Origin: Siphonodentalium dalli
Lineage: Eukaryota; Mollusca; Scaphopoda; Gadilida; Siphonodentaliidae
Assembly: GCA_032622095.1 (NCBI GenBank)
Contig: CP136067.1
Location: 83,356,705 to 83,420,704 of the forward strand
Length of the DNA stretch: 64,000 bases
Direction: 5' to 3'
Shown: piece by piece, positions 1 to 12,035 of the stretch
How the letters are laid out: every line of letters begins with the position of its first letter
Numbering within the stretch: the first letter of the stretch is position 1
Made by a program: the position numbers and the translations under genes
The notes under the pieces: model-generated
The model's input: only the letters and a program-made list of their open reading frames with translations
The model's database searches: none
Told to the model about the DNA's origin: nothing

Positions 1-783
1 ATAACATCGTAATGATCGGATGTATTCCCCGTGGTAGCGTATAACATCGTAAGGATCGGATGGATTTCCCGTGGTAGCGTATAACATCGTAAGGATCGGG
101 TGGATTCCCCGTGGTAGCGTATAACATCGTAAGGATCGGGTGGATTCCCCGTGGTAGCGTATAACATCGTAAGGATAGGATGGATTCCCCGTGGTAGCGT
201 ATAACATCGTAATGATCGGGTGGATTCCCCGTGGTAGCGTATAACATCGTAATGATCGGGTGAGTCCCCGTGGTAGCGTATAACATCGTAATGATCGGAT
301 GGATTCCCCGTGGTAGCGTATAACATTGTAAGGATCGGGTGGATTCCCCGTGGTAGCGTATAACATCGTAATGATCGGGTGAGTCCCCGTGGTAGCGTAT
401 AACATCGTAATGATCGGATGGATTCCCCGTGGTAGCGTATAACATTGTAAGGATCGGGTGGATTCCCCGTGGTAGCGTATAACATCGTAATGATCGGGTG
501 AGTCCCCGTGGTAGCGTATAACATCGTAATGATCGGATGGATTCCCCGTGGTAGCGTATAACATCGTAAGGATCGGATGGATTCCCCGTGGTAGCGTATA
601 ACATCGTAAGGATCGGGTGGATTCCCCGTGGTAGCGTATAACATCGTAATGATCGGGTGAGTCCCCGTGGTAGCGTATAACATCGTAATGATCGGATGGA
701 TTCCCCGTGGTAGCGTATAACATCGTAAGGATCGGATGGATTCCCCGTGGTAGCGTATAACATCGTAAGGATCGGGTGGATTC
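1..783. repeat. 39/40-bp minisatellite, left block
   Basis: Tandem units of 40 bp (core ATAACATCGTAAGGATCGGG followed by TGGATTCCCCGTGGTAGCGT) with a common 39-bp variant in which GGATTCCCC is replaced by GAGTCCCC. The array is open at the left window edge, so its real size is unknown. Units come in 'AAGGATCGGG' and 'AATGATCGGA/G' types. From about 241 a three-unit higher-order repeat (40+40+39 = 119 bp) is seen twice, marked by a shared AACATTGTAAGG variant. The block ends at the hAT insertion. Confidence 0.97.
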
Positions 784-1931
784 CAGTGTTCACGCTGTCG
801 GTAGCCAAATTAGCCAATGGCTAATCTTTTTCGAATTTGGCTAATAAAATTTTCATTTGGCTAAACTTTTTTTGAACCCAAATGGAGACTGAAAAGCATG
901 GAGCCAGAAAGCTAATTAATAAAAGCGCTCAATAGATCGACATTCAAGACGAAGTTAGGTGACGAAAGTATTTCATTATTTTCGTACTTATGAAATATCG
1001 TACAAAGGGAAACCCGATCGACAACTCTATCAACCAAGCGATCACAAAGTGATATGCAATCATCTTTAGTTTTCACAAGACGGACATTCAAAGACGCATG
1101 GACATTAAACGACCGTGGTTCAATTATGACAATGTGAAGAAAGCAATGTTTTGTGCATTGACGCCGGTATATAAGCAATTTGTTCGTAACAGGCTGTTTT
1201 AATATCGAGAAAGATTACGTCACTCTGCACGAAGCAGCAAAAGGTCCTTATTAATTTTTACATTTAATCCCCTAATCCCCCCATTGTCTGTCTGGTCACT
1301 CACGGCACGCCTACACAATGCATGTTTATGATGACATTGTATTTATGATGGTCGAGGTTTATGAGCACCAAGTGTAAGACAATATCTTAATCAGCCAAAT
1401 GTTCATCACGACAGATATTTTGTGGCTATTTGTCGTCAATACCGATACAGTCAAAATGATATGCATGCTTTTATGAGATTGTAATTTGATAATGGCGTAA
1501 ATAATATAAGTTATTAGTTTCCAGATGTCACTTAGATATTTTCGCAAGGATAAATATTTAATGATTTAAAAAAAGATATTGATATAAATAAAAAAAATAA
1601 TGACATTAAAATGGACAATCCCGCCCCCACCCCCCCCCCCCCAAATCACTCTTTCACATAAAGATTAATAAATTTTTAATAAATTATATATATAAAAATA
1701 CTTCTAGTTCATCAAAATTATTTAAATTATTGTGTATTTTACCTGTGTCTGTTAGATTTTACGTTTTAGTCATTAATTGTGAACCGACCAGAAAACGATG
1801 ATTTAATTTGGCCAAAGTGTTTTTTAATTTGGCCAAAAAACATTTGGCTAAAGTTTTTTTCATTTGGCTAATAAAATTTTCATTTGGCTAAACTTTTGGC
1901 TAAAGTTTTTTTCGGTCCAGCGTGAACACTG
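784..1931. mobile_element. hAT-like non-autonomous DNA transposon inserted in the minisatellite
   Basis: The element begins CAGTGTTCACGCTG (784-797) and ends with its exact reverse complement CAGCGTGAACACTG (1918-1931). It is flanked by the direct repeat GTGGATTC at 776-783 and 1932-1939, which is an 8-bp target duplication taken from the minisatellite unit. An 8-bp duplication with termini starting CA is the hAT signature. Subterminal regions carry many TTGGCTAA motifs, including a direct repeat of about 30 bp at roughly 836-866 and 1863-1893, as expected for transposase-binding subterminal repeats. The interior has no recognisable transposase; only short unassigned open frames (for example 912-1178, minus) are present, so it is non-autonomous. 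A poly-C tract lies near 1621-1642. The divergence of the inner termini suggests an old family with a clean insertion. Confidence 0.9.
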
Positions 1932-4900
1932 GTGGATTCCCCGTGGTAGCGTATAACATCGTAATGATCGGGTGAGTCCCCGTGGTAGCGTATAACATCG
2001 TAATGATCGGATGGATTCCCCGTGGTAGCGTATAACATCGTAATGATCGGATGGATTCCCGTGGTAGCGTATAACATCGTAACGATCGGGTGGATACCCC
2101 GTGGTAGCGTATAACATCGTAAGGATCGGGTGGATACCCCGTGGTAGCGTATAACATCGTAATGATCGGCTGAGTCCCCGTGGTAGCGTATAACATCGTA
2201 ATGATCGGATGGATTCCCCGTGGTAGCGTATAACATCGTAATGATCGGGTGGATTCCCCGTGGTAGCGTATAACATCGTAAGGATCGGGTGGATTCCCCG
2301 TGGTAGCGTATAACATCGTAAGGATCGGGTGGATTCCCCGTGGTAGCGTATAACATCGTAATGATCGGGTGAGTCCCCGTGGTAGCGTATAACATCGTAA
2401 TGATCGGATGGATTCCCCGTGGTAGCGTATAACATCGTAATGATCGGATGGATTCCCCGTGGTAGCGTATAACATCGTAAGGATCGGGTGGATACCCCGT
2501 GGTAGCGTATAACATCGTAAGGATCGGGTGGATACCCCGTGGTAGCGTATAACATCGTAATGATCGGGTGAGTCCCCGTGGTAGCGTATAACATCGTAAT
2601 GATCGGATGGATTCCCCGTGGTAGCGTATAACATCGTAAGGATCGGATGGATTCCCCGTGGTAGCGTATAACATCGTAAGGATCGGGTGATTCCCCGTGG
2701 TAGCGTATAACATCGTAAGGATCGGGTGGATTCCCCGTGGTAGCGTATAACATCGTAATGATCGGATGGATTCCCCGTGGTAGCGTATAACATCGTAAGG
2801 ATCGGGTGGATTCCCCGTGGTAGCGTATAACATCGTAAGCATCGGTGGATTCCCCGTGGTGGCGTATAACATCGTAAGGATCGGGTGGATTCCCCGTGGT
2901 AGCGTATAACATCGTAAGGATCGGGTGAGTCCCCGTGGTAGCGTATGACATCGTAAGGATCGGGTGGATTCCCCGTGGTAGCGTATAACATCGTAAGGAT
3001 CGGGTGAGTCCCCGTGGTAGCGTATAACATCGTAAGGAACGGGTGGATTCCCCGTGGTAGCGTATAACATCATAAGGATCGGGTGGATTCCCCGTGGTAG
3101 CGTATAACATCGTAAGGATCGGGTGAGTCCCCGTGGTAGCGTATAACATCGTAAGGATCGGGTGGATTCCCCGTGGTAGCGTATAACATCGTAATGATCG
3201 GATGGATTCCCCGTGGTAGCGTATAACATCGTAAGGATCGGGTGGATTCCCCGTGGTAGCGTATAACATCGTAAGGATCGGGTGAGTCCCCGTGGTAGCG
3301 TATAACATCGCAAGGATCGGGTGGATTCCCCCGTGGTAGCGTATAACATCGTAAGGATCGGGTGAGTCCCCGTGGTAGCGTATAACATCGTAAGGATCGG
3401 GTGGATTCCCCGTGGTAGCGTATAACATCGTAAGGATCGGGTGGATTCCCCGTGGTAGCGTATAACATCGTAAGGATCGGGTGAGTCCCCGTGGTACCGT
3501 ATAACATCGTAAGGATCGGGTGGATTCCCCGTGGTAGCGTATAACATCGTAATGATCGGATGGATTCCCCGTGGTAGCGTATAACATCGTAAGGATCGGG
3601 TGGATTCCCCGTGGTAGCGTATAACATCGTAAGGATCGGGTGGATTCCCCGTGGTAGCGTATAACATCGTAAGGATCGGGTGAGTCCCCGTGGTAGCGTA
3701 TAACATCGTAAGGATCGGGTGGATTCCCCGTGGTGGCGTATAACATCGTAAGGATCGGGTGAGTCCCCGTGGTAGCGTATAACATCGTAAGGATCGGGTG
3801 GATTCCCCGTGGTAGCGTATAACATCGTAATGATCGGATGGATTCCCCGTGGTAGCGTATAACATCGTAAGGATCGGGTGGATTCCCCGTGGTAGCGTAT
3901 AACATCGTAAGGATCGGGTGGATTCCCCGTGGTAGCGTATAACATCGTAAGGATCGGGTGGATTCCCCGTGGTAGCGTATAACATCGTAAGGATCGGGTG
4001 GATTCCCCGTGGTAGCGTATAACATCGTAAGGATCGGGTGGATTCCCCGTGGTAGCGTATAACGTCGTAAGGATCGGGTAGATTCCCCGTGGTAGCGTAT
4101 AACATCGTAAGGATCGGGTGGATTCCCCGTGGTAGCGTATAACATCGTAAGGATCGGGTGGATTCCCCGTGGTAGCGTATAACATCGTAAGGATCGGGTG
4201 GATTCCCCGTGGTAGCGTATAACATCGTAAGGATCGGGTGGATTCCCCGTGGTAGCGTATAACATCGTAAGGATCGGGTGGATTCCCCGTGGTGGCGTAT
4301 AACATCGTAAGGATCGGGTGAGTCCCCGTGTTAGCGTATAACATCGTAAGGATCGGGTGGATTCCCCGTGGTAGCGTATAACATCGTAAGGATCGGGTGG
4401 ATACCCCGTGGTAGCGTATAACATCGTAAGGATCGGGTGAGTCCCCGTGGTAGCGTATAACATCGTAAGGATCGGGTGGATTCCCCGTGGTAGCGTATAA
4501 CATCGTAAGGATCGGGTGGATACCCCGTGGTAGCGTATAACATCGTAAGGATCGGGTGGATTCCCCGTGGTAGCGTATAACATCGTAAGGATCGGGTGGA
4601 TTCCCCGTGGTAGCGTATAACATCGTAAGGATCGGGTGGATTCCCCGTGGTAGCGTATAACATCGTAAGGATCGGGTGGATTCCCCGTGGTAGCGTATAA
4701 CATCGTAAGGATCGGGTGGATTCCCCGTGGTAGCGTATAACATCGTAATGATCGGGTGGATTCCCCGTGGTAGCGTATAACATCGTAAGGATCGGGTGGA
4801 TTCCCCGTGGTAGCGTATAACATCGTAAGGATCGGGTGGATTCCCCGTGGTAGCGTATAACATCGTAAGGATCGGGTGGATTCCCCGTGGTAGCGTATAA

Positions 4901-7562
4901 CATCGTAAGGATCGGGTGGATTCCCCGTGGTAGCGTATAACATCGTAAGGATCGGGTGGATTCCCCGTGGTAGCGTATAACATCGTAAGGATCGGGTGGA
5001 TTCCCCGTGGTAGCGTATAACATCGTAAGGATCGGGTGGATTCCCCGTGGTAGCGTATAACATCGTAAGGATCGGGTGGATTCCCCGTGGTAGCGTATAA
5101 CATCGTAAGGATCGGGTGGATTCCCCGTGGTAGCGTATAACATCGTAAGGATCGGGTGGATTCCCCGTGGTAGCGTATAACATCGTAAGGATCGGGTGGA
5201 TACCCCGTGGTAGCGTATAACATCGTAAGGATCGGGTGGATTCCCCGTGGTAGCGTATAACATCGTAAGGATCGGGTGGAATCCCCGTGGTAGCGTATAA
5301 CATCGTAAGGATCGGGTGGATTCCCCGTGGTAGCGTATAACATCGTAAGGATCGGGTGGATACCCCGTGGTAGCGTATAACATCGTAAGGATCGGGTGGA
5401 TTCCCCGTGGTAGCGTATCACATCGTAAGGATCGGGTGGATTCCCCGTGGTAGCGTGTAACATCGTAAGGATCGGGTGGATTCCCCGTGGTAGCGTATAA
5501 CATCGTAAGGATCGGGTGGATTCCCCGTGGTAGCGTATAACATCGTAAGGATCGGGTGGATTCCCCGTGGTAGCGTATAACATCGTAAGGATCGGGTGGA
5601 TTCCCCGTGGTAGCGTATAACATCGTAAGGATCGGGTGGATTCCCCGTGGTGGCGTATAACATCGTAAGGATCGGGTGAGTCCCCGTGGTAGCGTATAAC
5701 ATCGTAAGGATCGGGTGGATTCCCCGTGGTAGCGTATAACATCGTAAGGATCGGGTGGATACCCCGTGGTAGCGTATAACATCGTAAGGATCGGGTGAGT
5801 CCCCGTGGTAGCGTATAACATCGTAAGGATCGGGTGGATTCCCCGTGGTAGCGTATAACATTGTAAGGATCGGGTGGATACCCCGTGGTAGCGTATAACA
5901 TCGTAAGGATCGGGTGGATTCCCCGTGGTAGCGTATAACATCGTAAGGATCGGGTGGATTCCCCGTGGTAGCGTATAACATCGTAAGGATCGGGTGGATT
6001 CCCCGTGGTAGCGTATAACATCGTAAGGATCGGGTGGATTCCCCGTGGTAGCGTATAACATCGTAAGGATCGGGTGGATTCCCCGTGGTAGCGTATAACA
6101 TCGTAAGGATCGGGTGGATACCCCGTGGTAGCGTATAACATCGTAAGGATCGGTGAGTCCCCGTGGTAGCGTATAACATCGTAAGGATCGGGTGGATTCC
6201 CCGTGGTAGCGTATAACATCGTAAGGATCGGGTGGATACCCCGTGGTAGCGTATAACATCGTAATGATCGGGTGAGTCCCCGTGGTAGCGTATAACATCG
6301 TAAGGATCGGATGAGTCCCCGTGGTAGCGTATAACATCGTAAGGATCGGGTGGATTCCCCGTGGTAGCGTATACCATCGTAATGATCGGATGGATTCCCC
6401 GTGGTAGCGTATAACATCGTAATGATCGGGTGGATTCGGCCCGTGGTAGCGTATAACATCGTAATGATCGGATGGATTCCCCGTGGTAGCGTATAACATC
6501 GTAATGATCGGATGGATTCCCCGTGGTAGCGTATAACATCGTAATGATCGGGTGGATTCCCCGTGGTAGCGTATAACATCGTAAGGATCGGATGGATTTC
6601 CCGTGGTAGCGTATAGACATCGTAAGGATCGGGTGGATTCCCCGTGGTAGCGTATACCATCGTAAGGATCGGATGGATTTCCCGTGGTAGCGTATAACAT
6701 CGTAAGGATCGGATGGATTTCCCGTGGTAGCGTATAACATCGTAAGGATCGGGTGAGTCCCCGTGGTAGCGTATAACATCGTAATGATCGGGTGGATTCC
6801 CCGTGGTAACGTATAACATCGTAAGGATCGGGTGAGTCCCCGTGGTAGCGTATAACATCGTAATGATCGGGTGGATTCCCCGTGGTAACGTATAACATCG
6901 TAAGGATCGGGTGAGTCCCCGTGGTAGCGTATAACATCGTAATGATCGGGTGAGTCCCCGTGGTAGCGTTTATAACATCGTAATGATCGGATGGATTCCC
7001 CGTGGGTAGCGTATAACATCGTAATGATCGGGTGGATTCCCCGTGGTAGCGTATAACATCGTAAGGATCGGGTGAGTCCCCGTGGGAGGCGTATAACATC
7101 GTAAGGATCGGGTGATTCCCCGTGGTAGCGTATAACATCGTAAGGATCGGATGGATTCCCCGTGGTAGCGTATAACATCGTAAGGATCGGATGGATTTCC
7201 CGTGGTAGCGTATAACATCGTAAGGATCGGGTGGATTCCCCGTGGTAGCGTATAACATCGTAAGGATCGGATGGATTTCCCGTGGTAGCGTATAACATCG
7301 TAAGGATCGGGTGGATTCCCCGTGGTAGCGTATAACATCGTAATGATCGGATGGATTCCCCGTGGTAGCGTATAACATCGTAATGATCGGATGGATTCCC
7401 CGTGGTAGCGTATAACATCGTAATGATCGGATGGATTCCCCGTGGTAGCGTATAACATCGTAATGATCGGATGGATTCCCCGTGGTAGCGTATAACATCG
7501 TAATGATCGGGTGATTTAAACAGATTCCCCGTTGTAGGCGTATAACATCGTAAGGATCGGGC
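1932..7562. repeat. 39/40-bp minisatellite, right block
   Basis: Continuation of the array, roughly 140 units. The central part (about 3590-6120) is homogenised to one 40-bp unit, while both flanks are mixtures of T-type and G-type units with 39-bp variants and small indels, the usual picture of an array growing from its middle. The last units (about 7500-7562) are degenerate. The minus strand lacks stop codons in all three frames because 40 is not a multiple of 3, so every frame reads the same 40-codon super-repeat. This produces very long open frames with no start, domain or codon bias, and I do not regard them as genes. Confidence 0.97.
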
Positions 7563-8013
7563 GATTTGGCTGCATGTGCGTTGGGATGCGCAATCCTACA
7601 GTTTCCACAAAACAGCGAGATGGTTGAGTTAACGCTGTCAAATGCAACTATAATAGTTGAATTCATGATGTGCCTGACCTGTTAAATGACTATTTCTTCG
7701 ACTTCGGGGTGAAATATGTTTGATTTTATGTCGAGGAACCCACTATACAAACCCAGGGCTGTTATAGTTCGATTTTTAAGATCTATTTTTGGGGGTGATG
7801 CCTGGTTCGTGTAAACAAAAATCGTCTTCCAAGTGTGATTGGAATGGTATTATAACTTGTCTATTTTTATGAATAAAACATGATTACTGAATCTGGAATA
7901 AGTATACTGATGTACCCGCATGGCAACTATTTTGTTTCTGGCGATAATTTTGGTCATCTGTTATTCGGAGAATCATTGCCAGTCACCATGCCACCGCTAA
8001 ACACAGCCTAAAG
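7563..8013. other. Single-copy flank with one dispersed repeat copy
   Basis: Array edge followed by non-repetitive sequence. A segment at about 7688-7805 is, on the minus strand, a copy of a dispersed repeat also seen at 9685-9790 and 14190-14300 (shared GGGTTCCTCGAC and ACCCCCGAAG-type blocks). No gene is seen. Confidence 0.6.
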
Positions 8014-8696
8014 CAGGGGCGCCGGAAGGAATTTCTATTGCCCCGACCATTATAATTGCTAGATAAACATACAGATGACCGAAGGCCACCATGGTCTGCC
8101 AAATGCAGACCCGGGGAGAGGTCGAGAGGGGTGTCCCCTCTAGAAGGTGGGGGGTCCGGTGGTACCCCACCGTGATTTTTGTTGGACTTTAAGGCCAAAT
8201 GGAGCGCATTTCCTTGGTTTAAAATAAAGTTAATGGGCTTTATTTATGTCATTTATATGGCTACACAAAGAGGTGGATTACACTAATTGCACACATCAGC
8301 TACTGAAGTGTGCCAACACTTTATCACGGACTCATGCATGGTCCCAGATGGACAATAAACACCATCTCATAATTACACATGAGATTGGATAAATTAAATG
8401 TTATTGCAAGAACATCTATTAAATGGCAATAATTCATTATTGTGGTGTGGCACAAGAAATGTAAACAAGTCACAAAACAACGACTATTTTATTATCCTAT
8501 CCAACCACACCAACAGCTGTACCGCTTTACCCGTGAACTAAATATCACATAGTTGTAGTGGCAGAGTTATAAAGGATGACAGTGATAATTTGGCTTGAAC
8601 TTTTAATGGTGTTTATATGCTTTCACAAACAGCATGACATATACTATTATTGCCCCGACCATAGTCGGGGTGGTCGGGGTAGATCCGGCGCCCTTG
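8014..8696. mobile_element. Small TIR transposon with CARGGGCGCCGGA ends
   Basis: Left end CAGGGGCGCCGGA (8014) and right end TCCGGCGCCCTTG (ending 8696) are inverted repeats with one mismatch. TAAAG sits directly outside both ends (8009-8013 and 8697-8701), consistent with a 5-bp target duplication. Internal near-terminal copies of ATTGCCCCGACCAT occur at both sides. No transposase is visible. The superfamily is uncertain; some hAT-related groups and Transib make 5-bp duplications. Confidence 0.65.
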
Positions 8697-8785
8697 TAAA
8701 GTGACCCCACAAACTCTCGTTGGCGTACACGCATGTCCATATATATATATTTCTGGTGGAATTTTTGCCAGGCTGACAACAATTT

Positions 8786-9675
8786 CACCCCATGCATCCG
8801 GATATGCTCGTAGCGGAAGACATGCCCGTAGCGGAATAACCACATGGCCCGCGATTTGCAAACCATTCACGGTTAAACACATGTTGCACCAAAACCAACA
8901 CATACCAGTGGTTGACGGTGGTGGTACTATTTGTGGCTATTATTTACCCAACTGTACATCAAACTTCTTTAAACATGGACGCAGTTTAATCCTATTTTAT
9001 AGCGAAGTTAGGCCAAACATTGTGGCAAAATTTGCATTTCTTACATAAAATTACGATTTCTGTAGTAACAGCCCAGACACCATAGTATTTGCATACATTG
9101 CTATATCCGCGGATATTCCCTTAATATAATAGACAACATTTTCAGTCATGTTTCTACATTTTTCATAGTAAATAATTACCATATATGCAGGTCATAACAA
9201 GAAAATATGGTATGTCTATAGCAGTGGTTTTACGTTTGCTATAGACATACCCCAAAATCAAGTGAGTGCCTCCATGGAAACTAATTTTCCGGGCACTAAT
9301 ATGATTGACATCGCAAACATGTCCAGTTCATTTTGAAGCTAAGATATCATACTTTGAGAGACTGTATGTTATATCATGTGTCAATGCAAGGATTCATTAA
9401 AATTTGATAAAACTTATATCGAGTAAGTATTTCAGGTCATAATTTTCGTATAAAACCCGATTATCGAACAGTAATATGCAAACTGCGGAAACCACAACCG
9501 CTCATTTCTGTAGACCGATTATCGCTGTTAACGTTTAAAAAACATCAAGGTAAAGTAAACCGTGTTTTTATGAAATAACTTACGACAACTAAGGACGATG
9601 TGCAAATCGCGGGCCACGTGGTTATTCCGCTACGAGCATGTCTTCCGCTACGAGCATATCCGGATGCATGGGGTG
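8786..9675. mobile_element. 890-bp element with about 75-bp terminal inverted repeats and AATTT duplication
   Basis: Sequence from 8786 (CACCCCATGCATCCGG...) to about 8862 is the reverse complement of about 9601-9675 with two mismatches. AATTT lies directly outside both ends (8781-8785 and 9676-9680). Each arm contains a tandem duplication of CTCGTAGCGGAA-type sequence. The interior has a perfect hairpin, GGTATGTCTATAGCA and its complement, at about 9209-9251. No protein is encoded. Termini starting CAC with a 5-bp duplication recall Transib, but Transib targets are usually GC-rich, so the family is left open. Confidence 0.75.
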
Positions 9676-10174
9676 AATTTGAGGCGTAGAAAATAAGTAG
9701 ATTTCAAAATTCGAAATCTAAAACTTCTGAGCTTTGGGGGGTAAGTTCCTCGACTCAAATAAAATATTGTTCACCCCCGAAGAAATGTAGTAATTTGGGT
9801 GGTGTTAAATCTGACAGGGGATCTTTTCAAAGCCACAAAATCCCTATATTGACTTACGTTTTCTGTGTGGGTGAACATTACCCTTTATATAAATTAGATA
9901 AAAGAAAGAAGAAAACGTGTTGGATAAACAGTATATATACATTCATGTATATACACGTTATACTAGTAAGTGTTGGAAAAGGAAAATTGTCCGCTAAAAC
10001 CATCACGAACTTGTGTCAACCGATTTAAAATCGGAAAACGTCCGTCGTTTCATTAAGTTTGAGGATAATTTCCACGAGTGTCTACTATGTGAATGTCTCG
10101 ACTTTCGTATACATGTATGTGTGCAGAAACGTAGCATACTACGGTATAGTGGCTATTGATTACTTGTTATCCAG
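9676..10174. other. Gene-free stretch upstream of the transporter exon
   Basis: Holds the second copy of the dispersed repeat (9685-9790, plus) and AT-rich sequence. I looked for the preceding SLC22 exon (expected to end in a '...ElyPTvvR'-type motif) and did not find a convincing one; a weak resemblance near 9970-10020 lacks splice sites. Confidence 0.5.
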
Positions 10175-10247
10175 GAACATGTCGCTGGGGCTGGGCGGTG
10201 CTGCTGCCAGGGTCGGTTCAATGATATCTCCGCAACTCATATATCTG
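10175..10247 (+). CDS. SLC22-type organic ion transporter, penultimate exon
   Basis: A 73-bp exon bounded by acceptor TTATCCAG (AG at 10173-10174) and donor GTGAGT (10248). Read from the last base of a split codon, it gives NMSLGLGGAAARVGSMISPQ followed by LIYL. This matches the family block preceding TM11 in SLC22 organic cation/anion transporters (typically R-x-x-G-x-G-x-x-x-x-x-x-R-x-G-S-x-x-x-P). The entry phase fits a split arginine codon and the exit is phase 0, matching the next exon. SLC22 proteins are 12-helix plasma-membrane carriers of the major facilitator superfamily that move organic ions. The substrate cannot be told from this fragment. Upstream exons are not recognised; they may lie left of the window, which would put the minisatellite and its transposons in an intron. 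Confidence 0.8.
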
Positions 10248-11789
10248 GTGAGTTTAGCACCATTAATGGTCAAATCATTGTACATTAAATGGCTGGCACG
10301 TGGCCACCATTGATAGGCCTTTAATGTGGTGTTCATGTGGCCATTAAAGTGTTATCGAATGTTTTACGTCATATGATCATTAATGGCAATTTGACGTCAA
10401 CCATTTGATTTCATATAGTTTAAACATATTATAACTGTAAAACTTTACTGGGAGCTTATATGGTCCTCAATGGAGGTGACATTTAGCTGATATGTTGCAT
10501 ATGGGACGGTGAGGTGAAAAACTTCCATAATAAACCTGTCCTCGTGTAACTAAGACCTTTAAGCCTAGATCATCGTGTGAATGGAATAAGATCGAGCAAC
10601 TATCTCAAACATTAAGGTGACTATCAAATGGCTATAGAAAATAACTCATCGGTGCATCAAGCTAATCAATGAATTATTTGCGTGTTTATCAACTCAGATG
10701 ATCTGTTGATCTCACAACACCTAAATAATCTAAGTCTGGCATAGTGACTGCTTGTCATTTAGTATAAAAGAAGTTGTTCCAGTAGACTGACAAAAGTGGT
10801 ATGGAATAAAGCTAGATAACGGGCTGGTTGACAGACTAATCAGGAAATTGTTAGAAATGATGGAATTGTGTGTGTCCCTGCACCTAGGTTTGCAGATATC
10901 AGCAATTTATAAAAAATAATATTTCCAATTGCAGCCTGGCAAATATCCTCTCTAGATATGTATTTATTTTCAAAATATGTCAACTAATTGAATTCAAGTT
11001 TAACAACAGTTACTGATATATGTCATGGATATGTCTACAAAAGTCAACAGTGACTCGAAAGTAAAGATTTAGTTCACTGTCTTGGTATGCTATCAGGTTA
11101 AAATGTATCACAGCCAAATAGCCAAAACACATGTTCGGTTCATGTAATAGCTTGCATGGGAAAATGATATCTCACTGGATATGAAATGGGATATGCTGTG
11201 ATATGTATAATTTGTTTTTGTGAAATTGGATGCATATACCGTATAATAGTGTTGTATGTGCACCTATCAGCTTCTGCATGATGTGCTACTCTATTTGTCC
11301 ATGCACTATATCGATGCATTAGAATTTCCATTTAGCAGTATGGAATTTGACCACACAGAAAGACGTATAGAATACTCTCATCACACACTGACCTGGACAC
11401 CCCATTGGATGTACATGTATATATGTGGTAGACAAATGCCTATCAGCCAGTATTTGAAAAAAACAATCTTCATATTTACCTGTATTAACTTTTTTTTTTC
11501 TATTAAAACAGCTTCTGAATCAGGTTAAACTGTCATCTGAACTAAATGAGATATTTTCCATGGCATATATGAGTAATAGCAGTAGGATTTTATACGCTTT
11601 TAGGCGAAAATAGGTGAAATTTGGGTGTCAAATTATTGGGAGTGAAAAATAGTAATGCCGGGTTTGGGGTGGTGGGTACCGGAAAATTCCAGATGCAAAA
11701 GAACGGCATACGTTCCTGCAAAATGGTTACTACCCCCCCCCCCCTAAAACGACGGTAAACCACAATAATCCAAACACGTTTTATTTCAG
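10248..11789 (+). other. Intron of the SLC22-type gene
   Basis: 1542 bp between donor GTGAGT and acceptor TTATTTCAG. It is AT-rich, with a poly-C run near 11733-11744 and no recognisable coding or transposon structure. Confidence 0.7.
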
Positions 11790-12035
11790 GATCAGTTCAA
11801 TGGGTCGATGATGTACTTTGTAATCGGCCTGTTCACCCTGCTTTCTATCGCCGTAACAGCGACTCTTAGCGAGACAATGGGGGAACCACTCCCAGATTTT
11901 ATCGGAGTTGTCGACAAATCAGTCAGCGAACTCGAAGCCTGCAAAACGGATGGCGAAAACCATGATACCAATGCGACTTCGTTCGTTCTCAAAGATGATT
12001 GTTGCCAATTAAAAACTAACATGACCACAAAATAA
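11790..12035 (+). CDS. SLC22-type organic ion transporter, terminal exon
   Basis: Starts after acceptor TTATTTCAG (AG at 11788-11789) in phase 0, continuous with the exon ending at 10247, and ends at a TAA (12033-12035). The encoded segment begins DQFNGSMMYFVIGLFTLLSI, a hydrophobic helix matching TM12. It is followed by LSETMGEPLPDFI, which corresponds to the family motif (L)PET-x-G-x-PLP-(D/E)-T right after TM12. The remaining roughly 45 residues are a polar, acidic then mixed cytoplasmic tail with a CC pair (DDCCQLK) and possible N-glycosylation-like sequons that would be cytosolic. A methionine at 11808 followed by the hydrophobic stretch could be mistaken for the signal peptide of a small secreted protein, but the splice phase and the SLC22 motif argue for a terminal exon. 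No canonical AATAAA is obvious in the next 150 bp. Confidence 0.82.
   Translation, partial: DQFNGSMMYFVIGLFTLLSIAVTATLSETMGEPLPDFIGVVDKSVSELEACKTDGENHDTNATSFVLKDDCCQLKTNMTTK

Noticed and set aside
1-7562. CRISPR-like direct repeat array
   Set aside because: The units are contiguous with no unique spacers, and the context is eukaryotic.
1860-7666. Open frames of up to 1262 codons on the minus strand through the minisatellite
   Set aside because: A stop-free 40-bp unit automatically opens all three frames into the same 40-residue repeat; a random 40-codon cycle is stop-free fairly often (roughly 15 percent). No domain, no splice context, and indels switch frames freely.
9970-10020. Upstream SLC22 exon (frame containing VGKGKLSA)
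   Set aside because: Only a faint resemblance to the TM9 'GK..ISA' block, with an in-frame stop soon after and no donor compatible with the phase at 10175.
11808-12035. Small secreted protein with signal peptide
   Set aside because: The hydrophobic start is TM12 of an SLC22 transporter; the splice acceptor at 11788 and the downstream PLP motif fit a terminal exon better.
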